Shown in pieces: positions 1 to 8,793 of a stretch of 45,388 nt of DNA (within the stretch, counting starts at the first letter, position 1; each line of letters begins with the position of its first letter). A program made the translations under genes and the position numbers. Under the pieces are notes generated by a model. The model was not told where the DNA came from. It worked only from the letters and a program-made list of their open reading frames with translations, and ran no database searches. Origin of the DNA: an uncultured Granulosicoccaceae bacterium (GTDB taxonomy: Bacteria; Pseudomonadota; Gammaproteobacteria; Granulosicoccales; Granulosicoccaceae); contig CALDUO010000124.1 in the NCBI GenBank assembly GCA_937923745.1, positions 1-45,388 on the forward strand. The letters are read 5' to 3'.

Positions 1-93
1 CTGAATCCCCTCACAAAACCTCTTCTTTGAAGTCCAGAGCCTCTCAGGTCAACCGATAGTACTGGTAGACCCATTTAAACAGAGGACACCGGC

Positions 94-2004
94 TTGCCGG
101 ATATCATGTGGAAAAATCAGCCATACGGGCGTTGTAGGGTGTTGTTCGCTGTTTCTGCGTTTACCATCGCAGCAGGTTGTTCCAACTCAGGCTCACAAGA
201 TTTGCCTGCCGGTGGAGAGCAAGGCGGAAACACAGTCGACAATTCTTACGCTGCATTTGTGCAGTCACAACAAAGTGGCGGTAGTGATATAGCCGCGGTC
301 ATCAGCCAGGACGCGTCGCTGGCAGCTGCGCTGAACCAACTGCAGGAATCAGCCGCAACACCTGCGTTGGGAGAGGCGCTCGGCGAAGTAGAGGGTGAGG
401 ATCAACCCATCGCCTTACGACCCTCTGAGAATCTCTCATCGCCTGATAATCTGGCACCCCCGGAAATAGAGTCAGCCGAATCACTTCAACCTTCGGTCAT
501 TGCGTTATTACCATCGCAGACAACGTCAGCATCCGGTGACGGGGACCCCAAGTCAGACACAGGTAATGGGCCGGATATAACTGAAGCCGACACCGCTGCA
601 GAGTCTGCGACACAACCGGAACTCGGATCTGCCGAGAGTACCCCGGATCTGGCGAGCACTGCGGATCAGGTTGCAGAGCAGGCTACAGTTGAGGTCGCAG
701 AGTCCAACACCGCTGATACACAGGAAGCCTCCAGTGTTGTGACGCCAGACGTGCAAGACAGCGTGGCGCCTGACACCACAACCGTAACAACCGCGGCGGC
801 TTCTGCATTGCCGTTTGTTGCCACTGTCAATGATAATGAACTCGGCAACCTGTTTGAATCGACTGAATTTCCGGGGTTTACCGGCGAAATCACTGATGCA
901 GGCGTGGCACTGAACTGGCAGGCCGGACCGAATATCAAAGGCTACAACCTCTATCGAAACAGTCAGTTTCTGACCACGGTGTTCGAACCTAACTTTCTGG
1001 ATACCGATACACCAACGACTGCGTCGAATTACTATGAGGCGATAGCGTTCGACAACAATGATAATTTTTCAATCGGTGCAGATGGATTAACCGTTAAGTT
1101 TCGTGCCGAACCGGCGCCGAAACTGCCAGATCATATTGCAGCGAACTACACACTGGTCTTTGCAGAAGAATTCAATAGTGGCGCGCTCGATCCCACCGTC
1201 TGGAACACCTCGTATCTGTGGGGCACCGACATCATCATCAATCAAGAAGAACAGTATTATGTTGATGTGAACAACGAACCGGACTTTGGTTATAACCCAT
1301 TCGTATTGGACGATGAAACACTGACCATACGCTCCATCGAAACACCGCCGGAGCTCAAAGACAAGGCGCTCGGTCAACCCTATTTGTCAGGCGTTATTAC
1401 CTCGTATGACTCGTTCAAATTTACGTATGGTTATGTCGAAGCTCGCGTAAAACTGCCGCGCGGTCGTGGATTTTGGTCGGCGTTTTGGCTGTTGAATGCT
1501 TATTATGTCGATCGAAAACCCGAGATCGACATCATGGAACACATCGGACACGACCCCGACCTCGTGTTTCATACCTATCACTACTTTGATGAAGAGGGGA
1601 ACCTGCGCTCCACCGAGTCATCAGGTTCGTCAGGCGTTGACTACACCGAGGACTATCATGTGTTTAGTGTGGAGTGGAAACCGGGCACCGCCATTTTTTA
1701 TGTCGACGGTGTAGAGCGACACCGTATATCCGATACCAAGATGTCCAATCAGGAAATGTATATCATTGCCAACACAGCCATCGGCGGCTGGTGGCCAGGC
1801 TCTCCGGATGCTGACACCCGCTTCCCGGGCGAGTACACCATTGACTACATTCGGGCGTGGCAAAAAACGACACCGTTTACGGATGTTTTGTTTGACGATG
1901 GCATTGACACAGCGCCGTTAGCACCGGGTAATCAAGAGCGTTCTCCAAACCATCTGCCGCCATTTGAATTTTGGCCAGAAGGCTACCCGGAGAGACAGCC
2001 CTAA
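94..2004 (+). CDS. GH16 family glycoside hydrolase lipoprotein
   Basis: Probable secreted or outer-membrane endo-beta-glucanase-like enzyme (636 aa) hydrolysing a beta-linked polysaccharide; the substrate cannot be read from sequence. A hydrophobic N-terminus ends in a lipobox (I-A-A-G-Cys29), so lipid anchoring is likely. Residues about 30-250 are a low-complexity acidic/Ala/Thr linker, about 265-335 look like a fibronectin-III-type module (W-Q-A-G-P-N-I-K-G-Y-N-L-Y-R), and about 352-590 form the GH16 jelly roll. The catalytic signature E477-I-D479-I-M-E482 matches the family ExDxxE pattern (nucleophile, assisting Asp, acid/base). The TTG start is chosen because AGAGGA (81-86) sits 7 nt upstream; the in-frame ATG at 106 is 19 nt from it. 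A hairpin follows the gene. The family is certain from the motif; whether it acts on laminarin, agar or another glucan/galactan is open. Confidence 0.88.
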   Translation: MPDIMWKNQPYGRCRVLFAVSAFTIAAGCSNSGSQDLPAGGEQGGNTVDNSYAAFVQSQQSGGSDIAAVISQDASLAAALNQLQESAATPALGEALGEVEGEDQPIALRPSENLSSPDNLAPPEIESAESLQPSVIALLPSQTTSASGDGDPKSDTGNGPDITEADTAAESATQPELGSAESTPDLASTADQVAEQATVEVAESNTADTQEASSVVTPDVQDSVAPDTTTVTTAAASALPFVATVNDNELGNLFESTEFPGFTGEITDAGVALNWQAGPNIKGYNLYRNSQFLTTVFEPNFLDTDTPTTASNYYEAIAFDNNDNFSIGADGLTVKFRAEPAPKLPDHIAANYTLVFAEEFNSGALDPTVWNTSYLWGTDIIINQEEQYYVDVNNEPDFGYNPFVLDDETLTIRSIETPPELKDKALGQPYLSGVITSYDSFKFTYGYVEARVKLPRGRGFWSAFWLLNAYYVDRKPEIDIMEHIGHDPDLVFHTYHYFDEEGNLRSTESSGSSGVDYTEDYHVFSVEWKPGTAIFYVDGVERHRISDTKMSNQEMYIIANTAIGGWWPGSPDADTRFPGEYTIDYIRAWQKTTPFTDVLFDDGIDTAPLAPGNQERSPNHLPPFEFWPEGYPERQP

Positions 2005-2021
2005 GGGTATCACCCTCATAT

Positions 2022-2059
2022 CTGCCAGGCAGACCGCAATTAAGCTGTCTGTCTGGCAG
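2022..2059 (+). terminator. Hairpin after the GH16 gene
   Basis: A 13-bp inverted repeat with one G.T-type mismatch (2022-2034 against 2047-2059) and a 12-nt loop starts 18 nt after the stop codon. A second small hairpin (AAAGCC/GGCTTT, 2062-2081) follows. There is no clear run of T, so this is a possible rather than a typical intrinsic terminator. Confidence 0.45.
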
Positions 2060-2125
2060 CTAAAGCCAGACAGCCGGCTTTGTTCATGAAGGTCAGTCTT
2101 CATAGGCCAAGCCGCCTTGTAGAGC

Positions 2126-2203
2126 ACTTCGCCAGATCACTTCGCCAGATCGATTGACCAGATCGATTGACCAGATCGTTCGACCGGATCGTTTGACCGG
2201 ATC
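2126..2203. repeat. 13-bp tandem repeat, 6 copies, intergenic
   Basis: Six head-to-tail 13-bp units, all ending in CCAGATC or CCGGATC: two copies of ACTTCGCCAGATC, two of GATTGACCAGATC, then GTTCGACCGGATC and GTTTGACCGGATC. Adjacent copies are most alike, as expected from stepwise duplication. It lies in the 311-bp gap between the convergent GH16 and small membrane-protein genes. No gene is seen in that gap. Confidence 0.9.
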
Positions 2204-2267
2204 GTCTGATTAGGCTTGACTCTCTTCCTTATCACCGTGTTCGCCTTCGTAAAAGAAGCAAGCTAAA

Positions 2268-2327
2268 CAGTAACGTTGAGATCAGTTACGTTGAGATCAG
2301 TAACGTTGAGATCAGTTACGTTGAGAT
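2268..2327. repeat. 15-bp tandem repeat, 4 copies, spanning a stop codon
   Basis: Four 15-bp units CAGTAACGTTGAGAT / CAGTTACGTTGAGAT, alternating A and T at one position (a 30-bp higher-order unit). The array starts inside the last codons (I-S-T-stop) of the minus-strand gene that ends at 2316 and continues into its 3' flank, so the end of the coding sequence with its TAA is copied downstream. Confidence 0.9.
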
Positions 2328-2996
2328 AAAGGGCAGTTCGTACAATTCGAACGCGTGTGAAAACTCCAAAAACAAGCGTTCCAGTCTCGGTTCCTCAGCC
2401 GGCTCACCCACTGCATAAAGCGCCACACTAAAGTCGGCAAACGCCATCACCACACGCCACATAACAAGGTCAATCGGTGCAGTTTCCAAAGATTGCGCGG
2501 CAATCTTGTCGTCAGCTTTCAGCACCAATCGTTCCCTGATCAGATCGTGCCCCGCAATCACGATCGGAACGGTCTCTGACACCGGCTGTGTAAAGACCGG
2601 TTGAAATGGTCCTGGTGACAACGCCACCATGATGTAATCTGAATATTGGTCACCTGCGTGCGACGGTGGCGACTGAAAGCTGACCGCATGCCCGGCCTCA
2701 TTAAACCCTTTGTCTGCATCGCGATACCAGCCCACTGGCACTCTTGCGCCAAACCCGACATCCGGATCCATGTAGTGAGTCGTTAACGCGTCCGACACCA
2801 GAGAATCAACAGCGGCCGAGCGCGAGCCGAGACTACTGGCAGGCGCAACCCATAACAACGACGACACGGGTTCAATAAACCGATATTTCACGTGCACGGC
2901 AGTGCACAGCAACGCTGCCAGCAGCACACACAAAGACCACTGCATCGTTGTGAGGCTGTTTGAAAAACGAATGGTTGTTTGATTTGGCGAACGCAT
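2316..2996 (-). CDS. Hypothetical membrane-anchored protein
   Basis: Unknown function. With the start at ATG 2996 the product is 226 aa: a short basic N-terminus, one hydrophobic segment (about residues 18-40 of this form) and a roughly 170-residue soluble domain, probably periplasmic. The domain (G-F-G-A-R-V-P-V-G-W-Y start, later V-S-F-Q-S-P-P and D-Y-I-M-V-A-L) vaguely recalls small PsbP/DcrB-type extracytoplasmic folds, but I would not assign one. The open frame runs up to 3152, but that would overlap the ribosome-binding region of the divergent serC. ATG 2996 or ATG 2945 is therefore more sensible, and neither has a strong Shine-Dalgarno. The last four codons belong to a tandem array. 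Confidence 0.6.
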   Translation of the reverse strand: MRSPNQTTIRFSNSLTTMQWSLCVLLAALLCTAVHVKYRFIEPVSSLLWVAPASSLGSRSAAVDSLVSDALTTHYMDPDVGFGARVPVGWYRDADKGFNEAGHAVSFQSPPSHAGDQYSDYIMVALSPGPFQPVFTQPVSETVPIVIAGHDLIRERLVLKADDKIAAQSLETAPIDLVMWRVVMAFADFSVALYAVGEPAEEPRLERLFLEFSHAFELYELPFIST

Positions 2997-3152
2997 GACC
3001 CAGAGCTTGCCTGAAGCCAACCGGACAAACAGTGAGCCGTGTAGAAAAACCAGCAGCGTCACACGGCGTTGATGCATCGCGCTTAGTGTCTTGGCGTGAT
3101 ATAGTTCTCGTGCCTGGTGGAGCAAACCACCCCATAACCAGAGGTTATACAC

Positions 3153-4532
3153 GTGAACGAAACTGTAACAGGTTTCCGGAGCGCCGCTGCACCTGTCAAT
3201 ACCATATTGCAGGTCTCAGGCGTTGCCGAACCCGACAAAAACACCCCCCATTCAACTTCCGGCGAGACCAGCTCGCACACACAGACGGCCAGCGCCGCAC
3301 ACAACACAGCTGACAGTACGGCAGCACACGCAGCGTCAGACAACACCGCGCAGACAAGGCCCCGTGTCAAACCGGCAGATCCCCGTTTTTCATCCGGCCC
3401 TTGTCGCAAGCATCCCGGCTGGTCACTCAACACACTCAACACCGACTACCTCGGCCGCAGCCACCGCGCCAAAGAACCCAAAGCCAGGTTAGCGTCCGCT
3501 ATTGAACGCTCTGCCAAACTGCTGGGTCTGCCTGCAGACTGGAAGCTTGGCATTATGCCGGGTTCCGATACCGGGGCTGTTGAGGCGGCATTGTGGTCGC
3601 TGCTCGGGCAACGCCCTGTCGATGTCCTTGTCTGGGAAAGCTTCTCCAGCGACTGGGCTACCGATATCAAGCAACTGGCAGAGTGTGAAACGATCACTGT
3701 TAATCTGCACAAGGCAGACTATGGAGACCTACCGGACCTGTCTCGTTATAACCCGGCGCACGACACCGTGTTCGCGTTTAATGGCACCACCAGCGGTGTT
3801 CGTGTCCCTGACCTGGACTGGATACACACAGAACGTGAGGGCCTTGTGATCTGTGACGCTACATCAGCCGCGTATGCACAGCCACTGAACTTTGAAAAAC
3901 TCGATGTGGTCACTTGGTCGTGGCAGAAGGTATTGGGCGGTGAAGCGGCTCACGGGATGTTGGCGTTAAGCCCCAGAGCCGTTGCGCAACTCGAAAACCG
4001 ACCTGCCCCAAGAGCCCTGCCCAAGGTATTTACGCTCACCAAAAAAGGCTTGCTCAATGCCGGTATCTTTAACGGTGCGACGATCAATACGCCGTCGATG
4101 CTGTGCGTTGAAGATCTGCACTCTGCACTGGATTGGGCAGAATCGCTCGGTGGTCATGCAGCGCTTGAGGCTTTGGCCAACGACAATCTGAATGTGATCA
4201 ACGACTGGATTACCGATACAGAGTGGGTTGAGTGGCTACCGGTCGATCCGACCACACGGTCGAACACCTCGCTGTGTATCAAAATCGTTGACCCCGTATT
4301 CGCAGCACTGCCGGAGGATACGCAACAAGGTTGGATCAAAACCATGTGCCAATGGCTCGCAGAGGAACATGTTGCGTTTGATATCGCGCATTACCGAACA
4401 GCACCAGCCGGATTTAGACTATGGGGCGGACCTACCGTCGCCACACAAGACCTGATTGATCTGACACCCTGGCTCGACTGGGCATTTAAACGTTGCCTCA
4501 AAGACATCAGCCTCAACGGAGAAAACGCATGA
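3153..4532 (+). CDS. serC: Phosphoserine aminotransferase
   Basis: Second step of L-serine synthesis: glutamate-dependent, PLP-dependent transamination of 3-phosphohydroxypyruvate to phosphoserine (cytosolic; class V aminotransferase fold). The core begins at K-P-A-D-P-R-F-S-S-G-P-C (about residue 72), a start typical of the SerC variant common in alphaproteobacteria and archaea rather than the E. coli type. The Schiff-base lysine is K259 in S-W-Q-K-V-L-G-G-E, with D-A-T-S-A-A-Y-A before it. GTG 3153 is preceded by AGAGG (3140-3144) at 8-nt spacing. This start gives 459 aa and an unusual Ala/Thr/Ser-rich extension of about 70 residues not normally present in SerC. The stop overlaps the serA start (ATGA), so the two are translationally coupled. 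Confidence 0.93.
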   Translation: MNETVTGFRSAAAPVNTILQVSGVAEPDKNTPHSTSGETSSHTQTASAAHNTADSTAAHAASDNTAQTRPRVKPADPRFSSGPCRKHPGWSLNTLNTDYLGRSHRAKEPKARLASAIERSAKLLGLPADWKLGIMPGSDTGAVEAALWSLLGQRPVDVLVWESFSSDWATDIKQLAECETITVNLHKADYGDLPDLSRYNPAHDTVFAFNGTTSGVRVPDLDWIHTEREGLVICDATSAAYAQPLNFEKLDVVTWSWQKVLGGEAAHGMLALSPRAVAQLENRPAPRALPKVFTLTKKGLLNAGIFNGATINTPSMLCVEDLHSALDWAESLGGHAALEALANDNLNVINDWITDTEWVEWLPVDPTTRSNTSLCIKIVDPVFAALPEDTQQGWIKTMCQWLAEEHVAFDIAHYRTAPAGFRLWGGPTVATQDLIDLTPWLDWAFKRCLKDISLNGENA

Positions 4533-6130
4533 CCCAACCCAGAGTTTTAATTTCTGATTCGATGTCCAGCCTTGCAGTCACCGAATTTAAGAACCGCAAT
4601 ATTGAAGTGGTTCAGTCAGGCAAACTATCACCCGAGGAGCTCTACGACATCATCGGTGATTTCGATGGCCTTGCTGTCAGGTCAGCGACAAAAGTGACCC
4701 CTGAGCTATTGAGCCGTGCACCGCGCCTGAAGGTTGTGGGTCGTGCCGGTATTGGCGTGGATAACATTGATGTTCAAGCTTGCACCGCCCGCGGTGTGGT
4801 CGTCATGAACACGCCTTTTGGTAACGCAATGACGACAGCAGAGCACGCGATGGCCATGATGTTATCGCTCGCACGCGACATCCCGGCAGCCAACCAGTCG
4901 ACACAGGCTGGCAAGTGGGAAAAATCGCGGTTCATGGGTATGGAGCTTACCGGCAAGTTACTTGGCATTGTCGGTGCCGGTAACATTGGTTCTATTGTTG
5001 CCAAAAAAGCGACCGGCTATGGGCTAAAAGTACAGGCCTATGATCCGTTTCTGACCGAAGAGCGGGCAGCCACACTGGGTATTGTGAAGGTGGATCTCGA
5101 CACCTTACTCGCGTCGTCTGACATTATCACGCTGCATGTGCCGAAAACGCCGGACACAGCCAATATCATCAGCGCCTCTGCACTCAATAAAATGAAAGCC
5201 GGCAGTATGCTCGTGAATTGTGCACGCGGTGGCTTGGTGGATGAACTCGCGCTCGCGGTAGCACTCGATTCAGGTCATCTTCGCGGTGCAGCTCTGGATG
5301 TGTTCGCCGATGAACCAGCACGTGAAAATCCACTGTTTGGTCGCGACAACGTGATCTGCACACCACACCTTGGAGCTTCCACTGTCGAGGCGCAGGAAAA
5401 GGTGGCGGTGCAAGTGGCCGAGCAAATGAGTAATTACCTGACTGACCAGGCGATCACCAATGCGTTAAACGCGCCCAGCCTCAGTGCAGAAGATGCGAGA
5501 AAGCTTGGTCCCTATCTTGAGCTTGCGCAATACATGGGATCCTTTGTCGGGCAATTAACCACTGACCCCATTAAAAAGTTGACGATCACTTACGGTGGTG
5601 AAGCCAAAGATCTGAATACAGAACCGCTCACCACACAAGTGGTTCAGGCCGTACTGGAGCGACATAACACCAGCGTTAACTCGGTGAACGCCCGAGAGCT
5701 CGCCAAACAGCGCAACATAGATATCATCGACGCACACAATGATGGGCGTGACGAGTATCAGTGTCGCCTGTCGGTCGAGGTTGAAACAGATGCGTTTACC
5801 CGCAACGTGGCGGGTACGATCATTCGTGGCAGACCACGAGTCATTGATGTAAAAGGGATTTCGCTGGAATCAGAATTGGGTGAGCACATGCTCTACATCA
5901 CCAATGAAGACACACCGGGTGTGATTGGCGCTATTGGAATGACAGCCGGTAAAAACGGTATCAATATCGCCAACCTGCACTTGGGCAGGCGCAGTGAAGG
6001 CGATAGCGCTATTGCATTGTTGGAAGTTGATGAGCCACCAACGGATGAGCATGTTGGATCATTCAGAGCCTTGACCGGCATTACCGACGTCCGTTACCTG
6101 CACTTCCCGTCAATCGGAAGCGCTCGGTAA
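4529..6130 (+). CDS. serA: D-3-phosphoglycerate dehydrogenase
   Basis: First committed step of serine synthesis: NAD-dependent oxidation of 3-phosphoglycerate to 3-phosphohydroxypyruvate (533 aa, long type-1 form). Visible parts: N-terminal substrate domain; Rossmann motif G149-A-G151-N-I-G154; catalytic R233 (N-C-A-R-G-G-L-V-D-E) and H280 (T-P-H-L-G-A-S); an intervening ASB-type domain (about 320-450); and a C-terminal ACT domain (about 455-533) that typically binds serine for feedback control. The start at ATG 4529 overlaps the serC stop and is preceded by GGAGA at 6 nt. An open frame extends 12 codons further up but lies within serC. Coupling with serC makes enzyme and downstream aminotransferase co-produced. 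Confidence 0.96.
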   Translation: MTQPRVLISDSMSSLAVTEFKNRNIEVVQSGKLSPEELYDIIGDFDGLAVRSATKVTPELLSRAPRLKVVGRAGIGVDNIDVQACTARGVVVMNTPFGNAMTTAEHAMAMMLSLARDIPAANQSTQAGKWEKSRFMGMELTGKLLGIVGAGNIGSIVAKKATGYGLKVQAYDPFLTEERAATLGIVKVDLDTLLASSDIITLHVPKTPDTANIISASALNKMKAGSMLVNCARGGLVDELALAVALDSGHLRGAALDVFADEPARENPLFGRDNVICTPHLGASTVEAQEKVAVQVAEQMSNYLTDQAITNALNAPSLSAEDARKLGPYLELAQYMGSFVGQLTTDPIKKLTITYGGEAKDLNTEPLTTQVVQAVLERHNTSVNSVNARELAKQRNIDIIDAHNDGRDEYQCRLSVEVETDAFTRNVAGTIIRGRPRVIDVKGISLESELGEHMLYITNEDTPGVIGAIGMTAGKNGINIANLHLGRRSEGDSAIALLEVDEPPTDEHVGSFRALTGITDVRYLHFPSIGSAR

Positions 6131-6148
6131 CGACGCAATTAACTGAAC

Positions 6149-6460
6149 TTAAGCGGCGGGTGCCCAGGTACCACTGAATTCGGACAGATCCTCGTATTTG
6201 GGTCGCCCGTTGCTGTAGAGTTTATCAAGCGCCGACTGATCAGGTTGCTGCAGCTCGCCGTTAGCGGCTATGTACTGCCAGTCACCATAAATTGCCATCA
6301 GGAACAGTGTCTCCATGATGTCACCGATACGCGTGGCGTTTTCAACCGCCAGCGTATTCAGATTTTCCAGCGTCAACGGCTGTTGATTTTGGAGATACTG
6401 CTCCGACAGCATCGCCGCAATCGCCTCATCCCACAATGGGGCCAGATTATTCAGTAACAT
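6149..6460 (-). CDS. Small hypothetical protein (103 aa)
   Basis: Not recognised. Largely helical, acidic, no signal peptide or membrane segment, so probably cytosolic. The start is well supported by AGAGGAG 7 nt upstream of ATG 6460, which together with normal codon use suggests a real gene. It converges on serA with only 18 bp between the two stops. Confidence 0.65.
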   Translation of the reverse strand: MLLNNLAPLWDEAIAAMLSEQYLQNQQPLTLENLNTLAVENATRIGDIMETLFLMAIYGDWQYIAANGELQQPDQSALDKLYSNGRPKYEDLSEFSGTWAPAA

Positions 6461-6755
6461 CCGCTCACTCCTCTTTAACCTGAATCAGGTCTCGTTAAGC
6501 CTCTGGTTTGCAATTTTCGGGCTATTTCAGGTTATCGGGGATTAACTGGCGCATCTTTAGAACAATCGTTAAATCTTCCTAACAAGTCTGAACCCTCCGC
6601 TATGTAATGGTCCAAATCGTGGATATCAGGCAACAGGGCCGTATACTGGCCGCCTTTTTAACGCATTACGCTACACTCATGTCGCGCAGGCAGACTGATC
6701 ACCGGGGCCCTGCAACCGTGACGACACAAGCACGGTCCCGAATCTGGAGAATCTT
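6461..6755. other. Divergent intergenic region
   Basis: About 295 bp between the divergent small gene (minus) and the LpoB-like gene (plus). It must hold promoters for both. It is AT-richer around 6500-6610, but I see no convincing -35/-10 pair, repeat or RNA. Confidence 0.4.
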
Positions 6756-7382
6756 ATGAAAATGCACACCATTTCCGTCAAATCGGCCTCTATTGCCCTG
6801 GTAGTGGCCTTGGGTGCTGTAGTGCTCAGTGGTTGCGCTGCGACCACACGAGACCTCAACCCGGACGATCCGATTCATTACGATGCGAGCTACGATTTTT
6901 CCGATAAAAAACGCATCGTCGATGACCTCACAGTCAGCCTGCTGAATTCTCCGACGGTACCGGTAGCATCCGGGGTACCGCTACTGATCGTCTACGGCGT
7001 TGCCAATCAAACCTCTGAACATATCAACACCGGTGGCATTACTGACGATATCCGACTCGCGCTGTTGCAATCAGGCCGGTATCGTTTTTTGAGTGAAGCA
7101 CAACGGGACAACATAACCAAAGAAGTATCCTATCAACAAGGCGGTGCGGTTGATCCACAACAGCTTATTACAACCGGTAAGCAGTCCGGTGCCGATTACA
7201 TTCTTGGCGGCACCCTCCGCTCGATCGAGAAAACACAACCGCGTCAATGGCGTCTGAATAAACGAGAAATCATTTACTACTCACTCAATCTCGAACTGAC
7301 CAGCCTGACAACAGGTGAAATTGCATGGGCAGACAAAGTAGAGATAGCGCGCGAGGCATCACGACCCATTATTGGTTGGTAA
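6756..7382 (+). CDS. lpoB: LpoB-like penicillin-binding protein activator lipoprotein
   Basis: 208-aa outer-membrane lipoprotein resembling LpoB, which in E. coli reaches through the periplasm to activate the bifunctional peptidoglycan synthase PBP1b. The signal peptide ends in L-S-G-Cys27. Core features of the LpoB/PF13036 family are visible: an early 'I-V-Y-G-V-A-N-Q-T' strand, 'R-L-A-L-L-Q-S-G-R-Y-R-F', and 'G-A-D-Y-I-L-G-G-T-L'. Length is close to E. coli LpoB (213 aa). GGAGA ends 5 nt before ATG 6756. The TPR lipoprotein gene follows 51 bp later, probably in the same transcript. Whether it activates a PBP here is inferred from family membership only. Confidence 0.82.
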   Translation: MKMHTISVKSASIALVVALGAVVLSGCAATTRDLNPDDPIHYDASYDFSDKKRIVDDLTVSLLNSPTVPVASGVPLLIVYGVANQTSEHINTGGITDDIRLALLQSGRYRFLSEAQRDNITKEVSYQQGGAVDPQQLITTGKQSGADYILGGTLRSIEKTQPRQWRLNKREIIYYSLNLELTSLTTGEIAWADKVEIAREASRPIIGW

Positions 7383-7433
7383 CAGAGCGTCAGACATTAC
7401 CACCGCACACGTGCAACAGGCCAGCTCGCGATA

Positions 7434-8648
7434 ATGGGCTTACATAGGCAAACACTGCGCTCGGCGTTTCTCGCACTGAGTGTTGTGATCACAAGCGCAC
7501 TGCTGGTCGGTTGCGCCAGTGTGCAAATCGATACAGCACGCGCTGAATGGCAAGCCGGCAATAGCCAGCAGGCCATTGCGAGTCTATCGACCGATAAAAT
7601 ACCGGTCCGTGATCATCTGTTGGCACACATGGAAAAGGGGCTGATACAGCACGAGACCGGTGACTATAATGGCAGCATCAACACGCTGCTAAAAGCGGTA
7701 AAACTGCTCAATTCAAGAGATTTTCTGAGTGTTAGCGAACTCGGAGGCTCTCTGGTGATCAGTGAGCGGGCAACCACTTATAAAGGTGAGTACGCGGAGC
7801 AGTTGTGGCTGCACACCTATTTGATGATGAATTTTTTGCTGACCGAGCAGTATGAAAGCGCTGCAGTTGAAGCACGCCGGGCTCTGAAAGTATTCGATAA
7901 CCATAGCGACATACTGCAGCACGATCATTTTAGCCAACTGCTGACGGCTATCGCGTTTAACAGCGCCGGGCAAACCAACGATGCGTACGTAACCTATCGT
8001 AATCTTGCTGCGTTAGTACCGGAGTCGTCTGCCGTGGCGGGCGCACTGTCCAACATTGCTGCATCACTCGGACAATTCAGCGAAGCCGAGAAGTACCGGA
8101 AAATTAGCGGTCCGTCTTCACGCAACGATAGCGGCGAGCTTGTAGTGTTTGTGGCTTCTGGCACTATCGCCCAAAAACGCCCCGGTGATCTGTTCGTGTT
8201 TCCGGACGCGCGAATCTCTTTCCCGTTTTACCCGCCCACCTTCCGGACAGTGCCAACCATTGCGGTAGAGGCCGGTGGCGCAACACGGGACACCAGCACG
8301 CTGAGCACCTCATTGAATGCACTGGTGGCAGAATCGTTGGCAGCACGTGGCAATAAACTGGCCGCAAAACAGGTGGCAAGGCTGGCAGCAAAGAATGCGC
8401 TGGCCGAATCCGCATCCAGCGACACAGCCACTGAAATACTCAAAGCGGTCCTGTTTGTGTTGGAGGAAGCCGACACTCGCAGCTGGCAAACCCTACCCGC
8501 CGATCTCACCATGGTGCGCGTGCCGCTGCCGCCGGGCAGCCACAACGTCATACTCAGAGCCACTCACTTGGGCGAACGTGACATCACTTTCAGCGTAGAC
8601 ATTCAACCTGGCAAGTCTACTTTCAGACGGTGGAGACTGTCTGGCTAA
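7434..8648 (+). CDS. TPR-type lipoprotein, COG3014-like
   Basis: 404-aa lipoprotein (lipobox L-V-G-Cys27) with a helical TPR-like N-terminal half (about 35-210: A-R-A-E-W-Q-A-G-N-S-Q-Q-A-I, then A-Y-V-T-Y-R-N-L). The C-terminal half is a beta-rich domain rich in 'I-A-Q-K-R-P-G' and 'P-L-P-P-G-S-H-N-V-I' type strands. This layout resembles the uncharacterised COG3014 family, which I recall occurring beside LpoB-like genes in gammaproteobacteria; the family match is from memory. It lies 51 bp downstream of the LpoB-like gene. The Shine-Dalgarno is weak. A role in cell-wall synthesis is plausible by association only. Confidence 0.75.
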   Translation: MGLHRQTLRSAFLALSVVITSALLVGCASVQIDTARAEWQAGNSQQAIASLSTDKIPVRDHLLAHMEKGLIQHETGDYNGSINTLLKAVKLLNSRDFLSVSELGGSLVISERATTYKGEYAEQLWLHTYLMMNFLLTEQYESAAVEARRALKVFDNHSDILQHDHFSQLLTAIAFNSAGQTNDAYVTYRNLAALVPESSAVAGALSNIAASLGQFSEAEKYRKISGPSSRNDSGELVVFVASGTIAQKRPGDLFVFPDARISFPFYPPTFRTVPTIAVEAGGATRDTSTLSTSLNALVAESLAARGNKLAAKQVARLAAKNALAESASSDTATEILKAVLFVLEEADTRSWQTLPADLTMVRVPLPPGSHNVILRATHLGERDITFSVDIQPGKSTFRRWRLSG

Positions 8649-8793
8649 TGGTTTTCCCCCTTGATCCGCTGAATTGAGAACCACGACACATTACTGTTCC
8701 ACCATTCAGCCGTCCCGCAGTTGCCTAATTTCGGAACACACGCTTATACTGAAGTGTCAAAAATCATTGTAGGGTGTCTGCAGGAATTTCGTT

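Noticed and set aside
2126-2327. Possible CRISPR array
   Set aside because: Units of 13 and 15 bp are directly adjacent with no spacers; no cas genes in the window.
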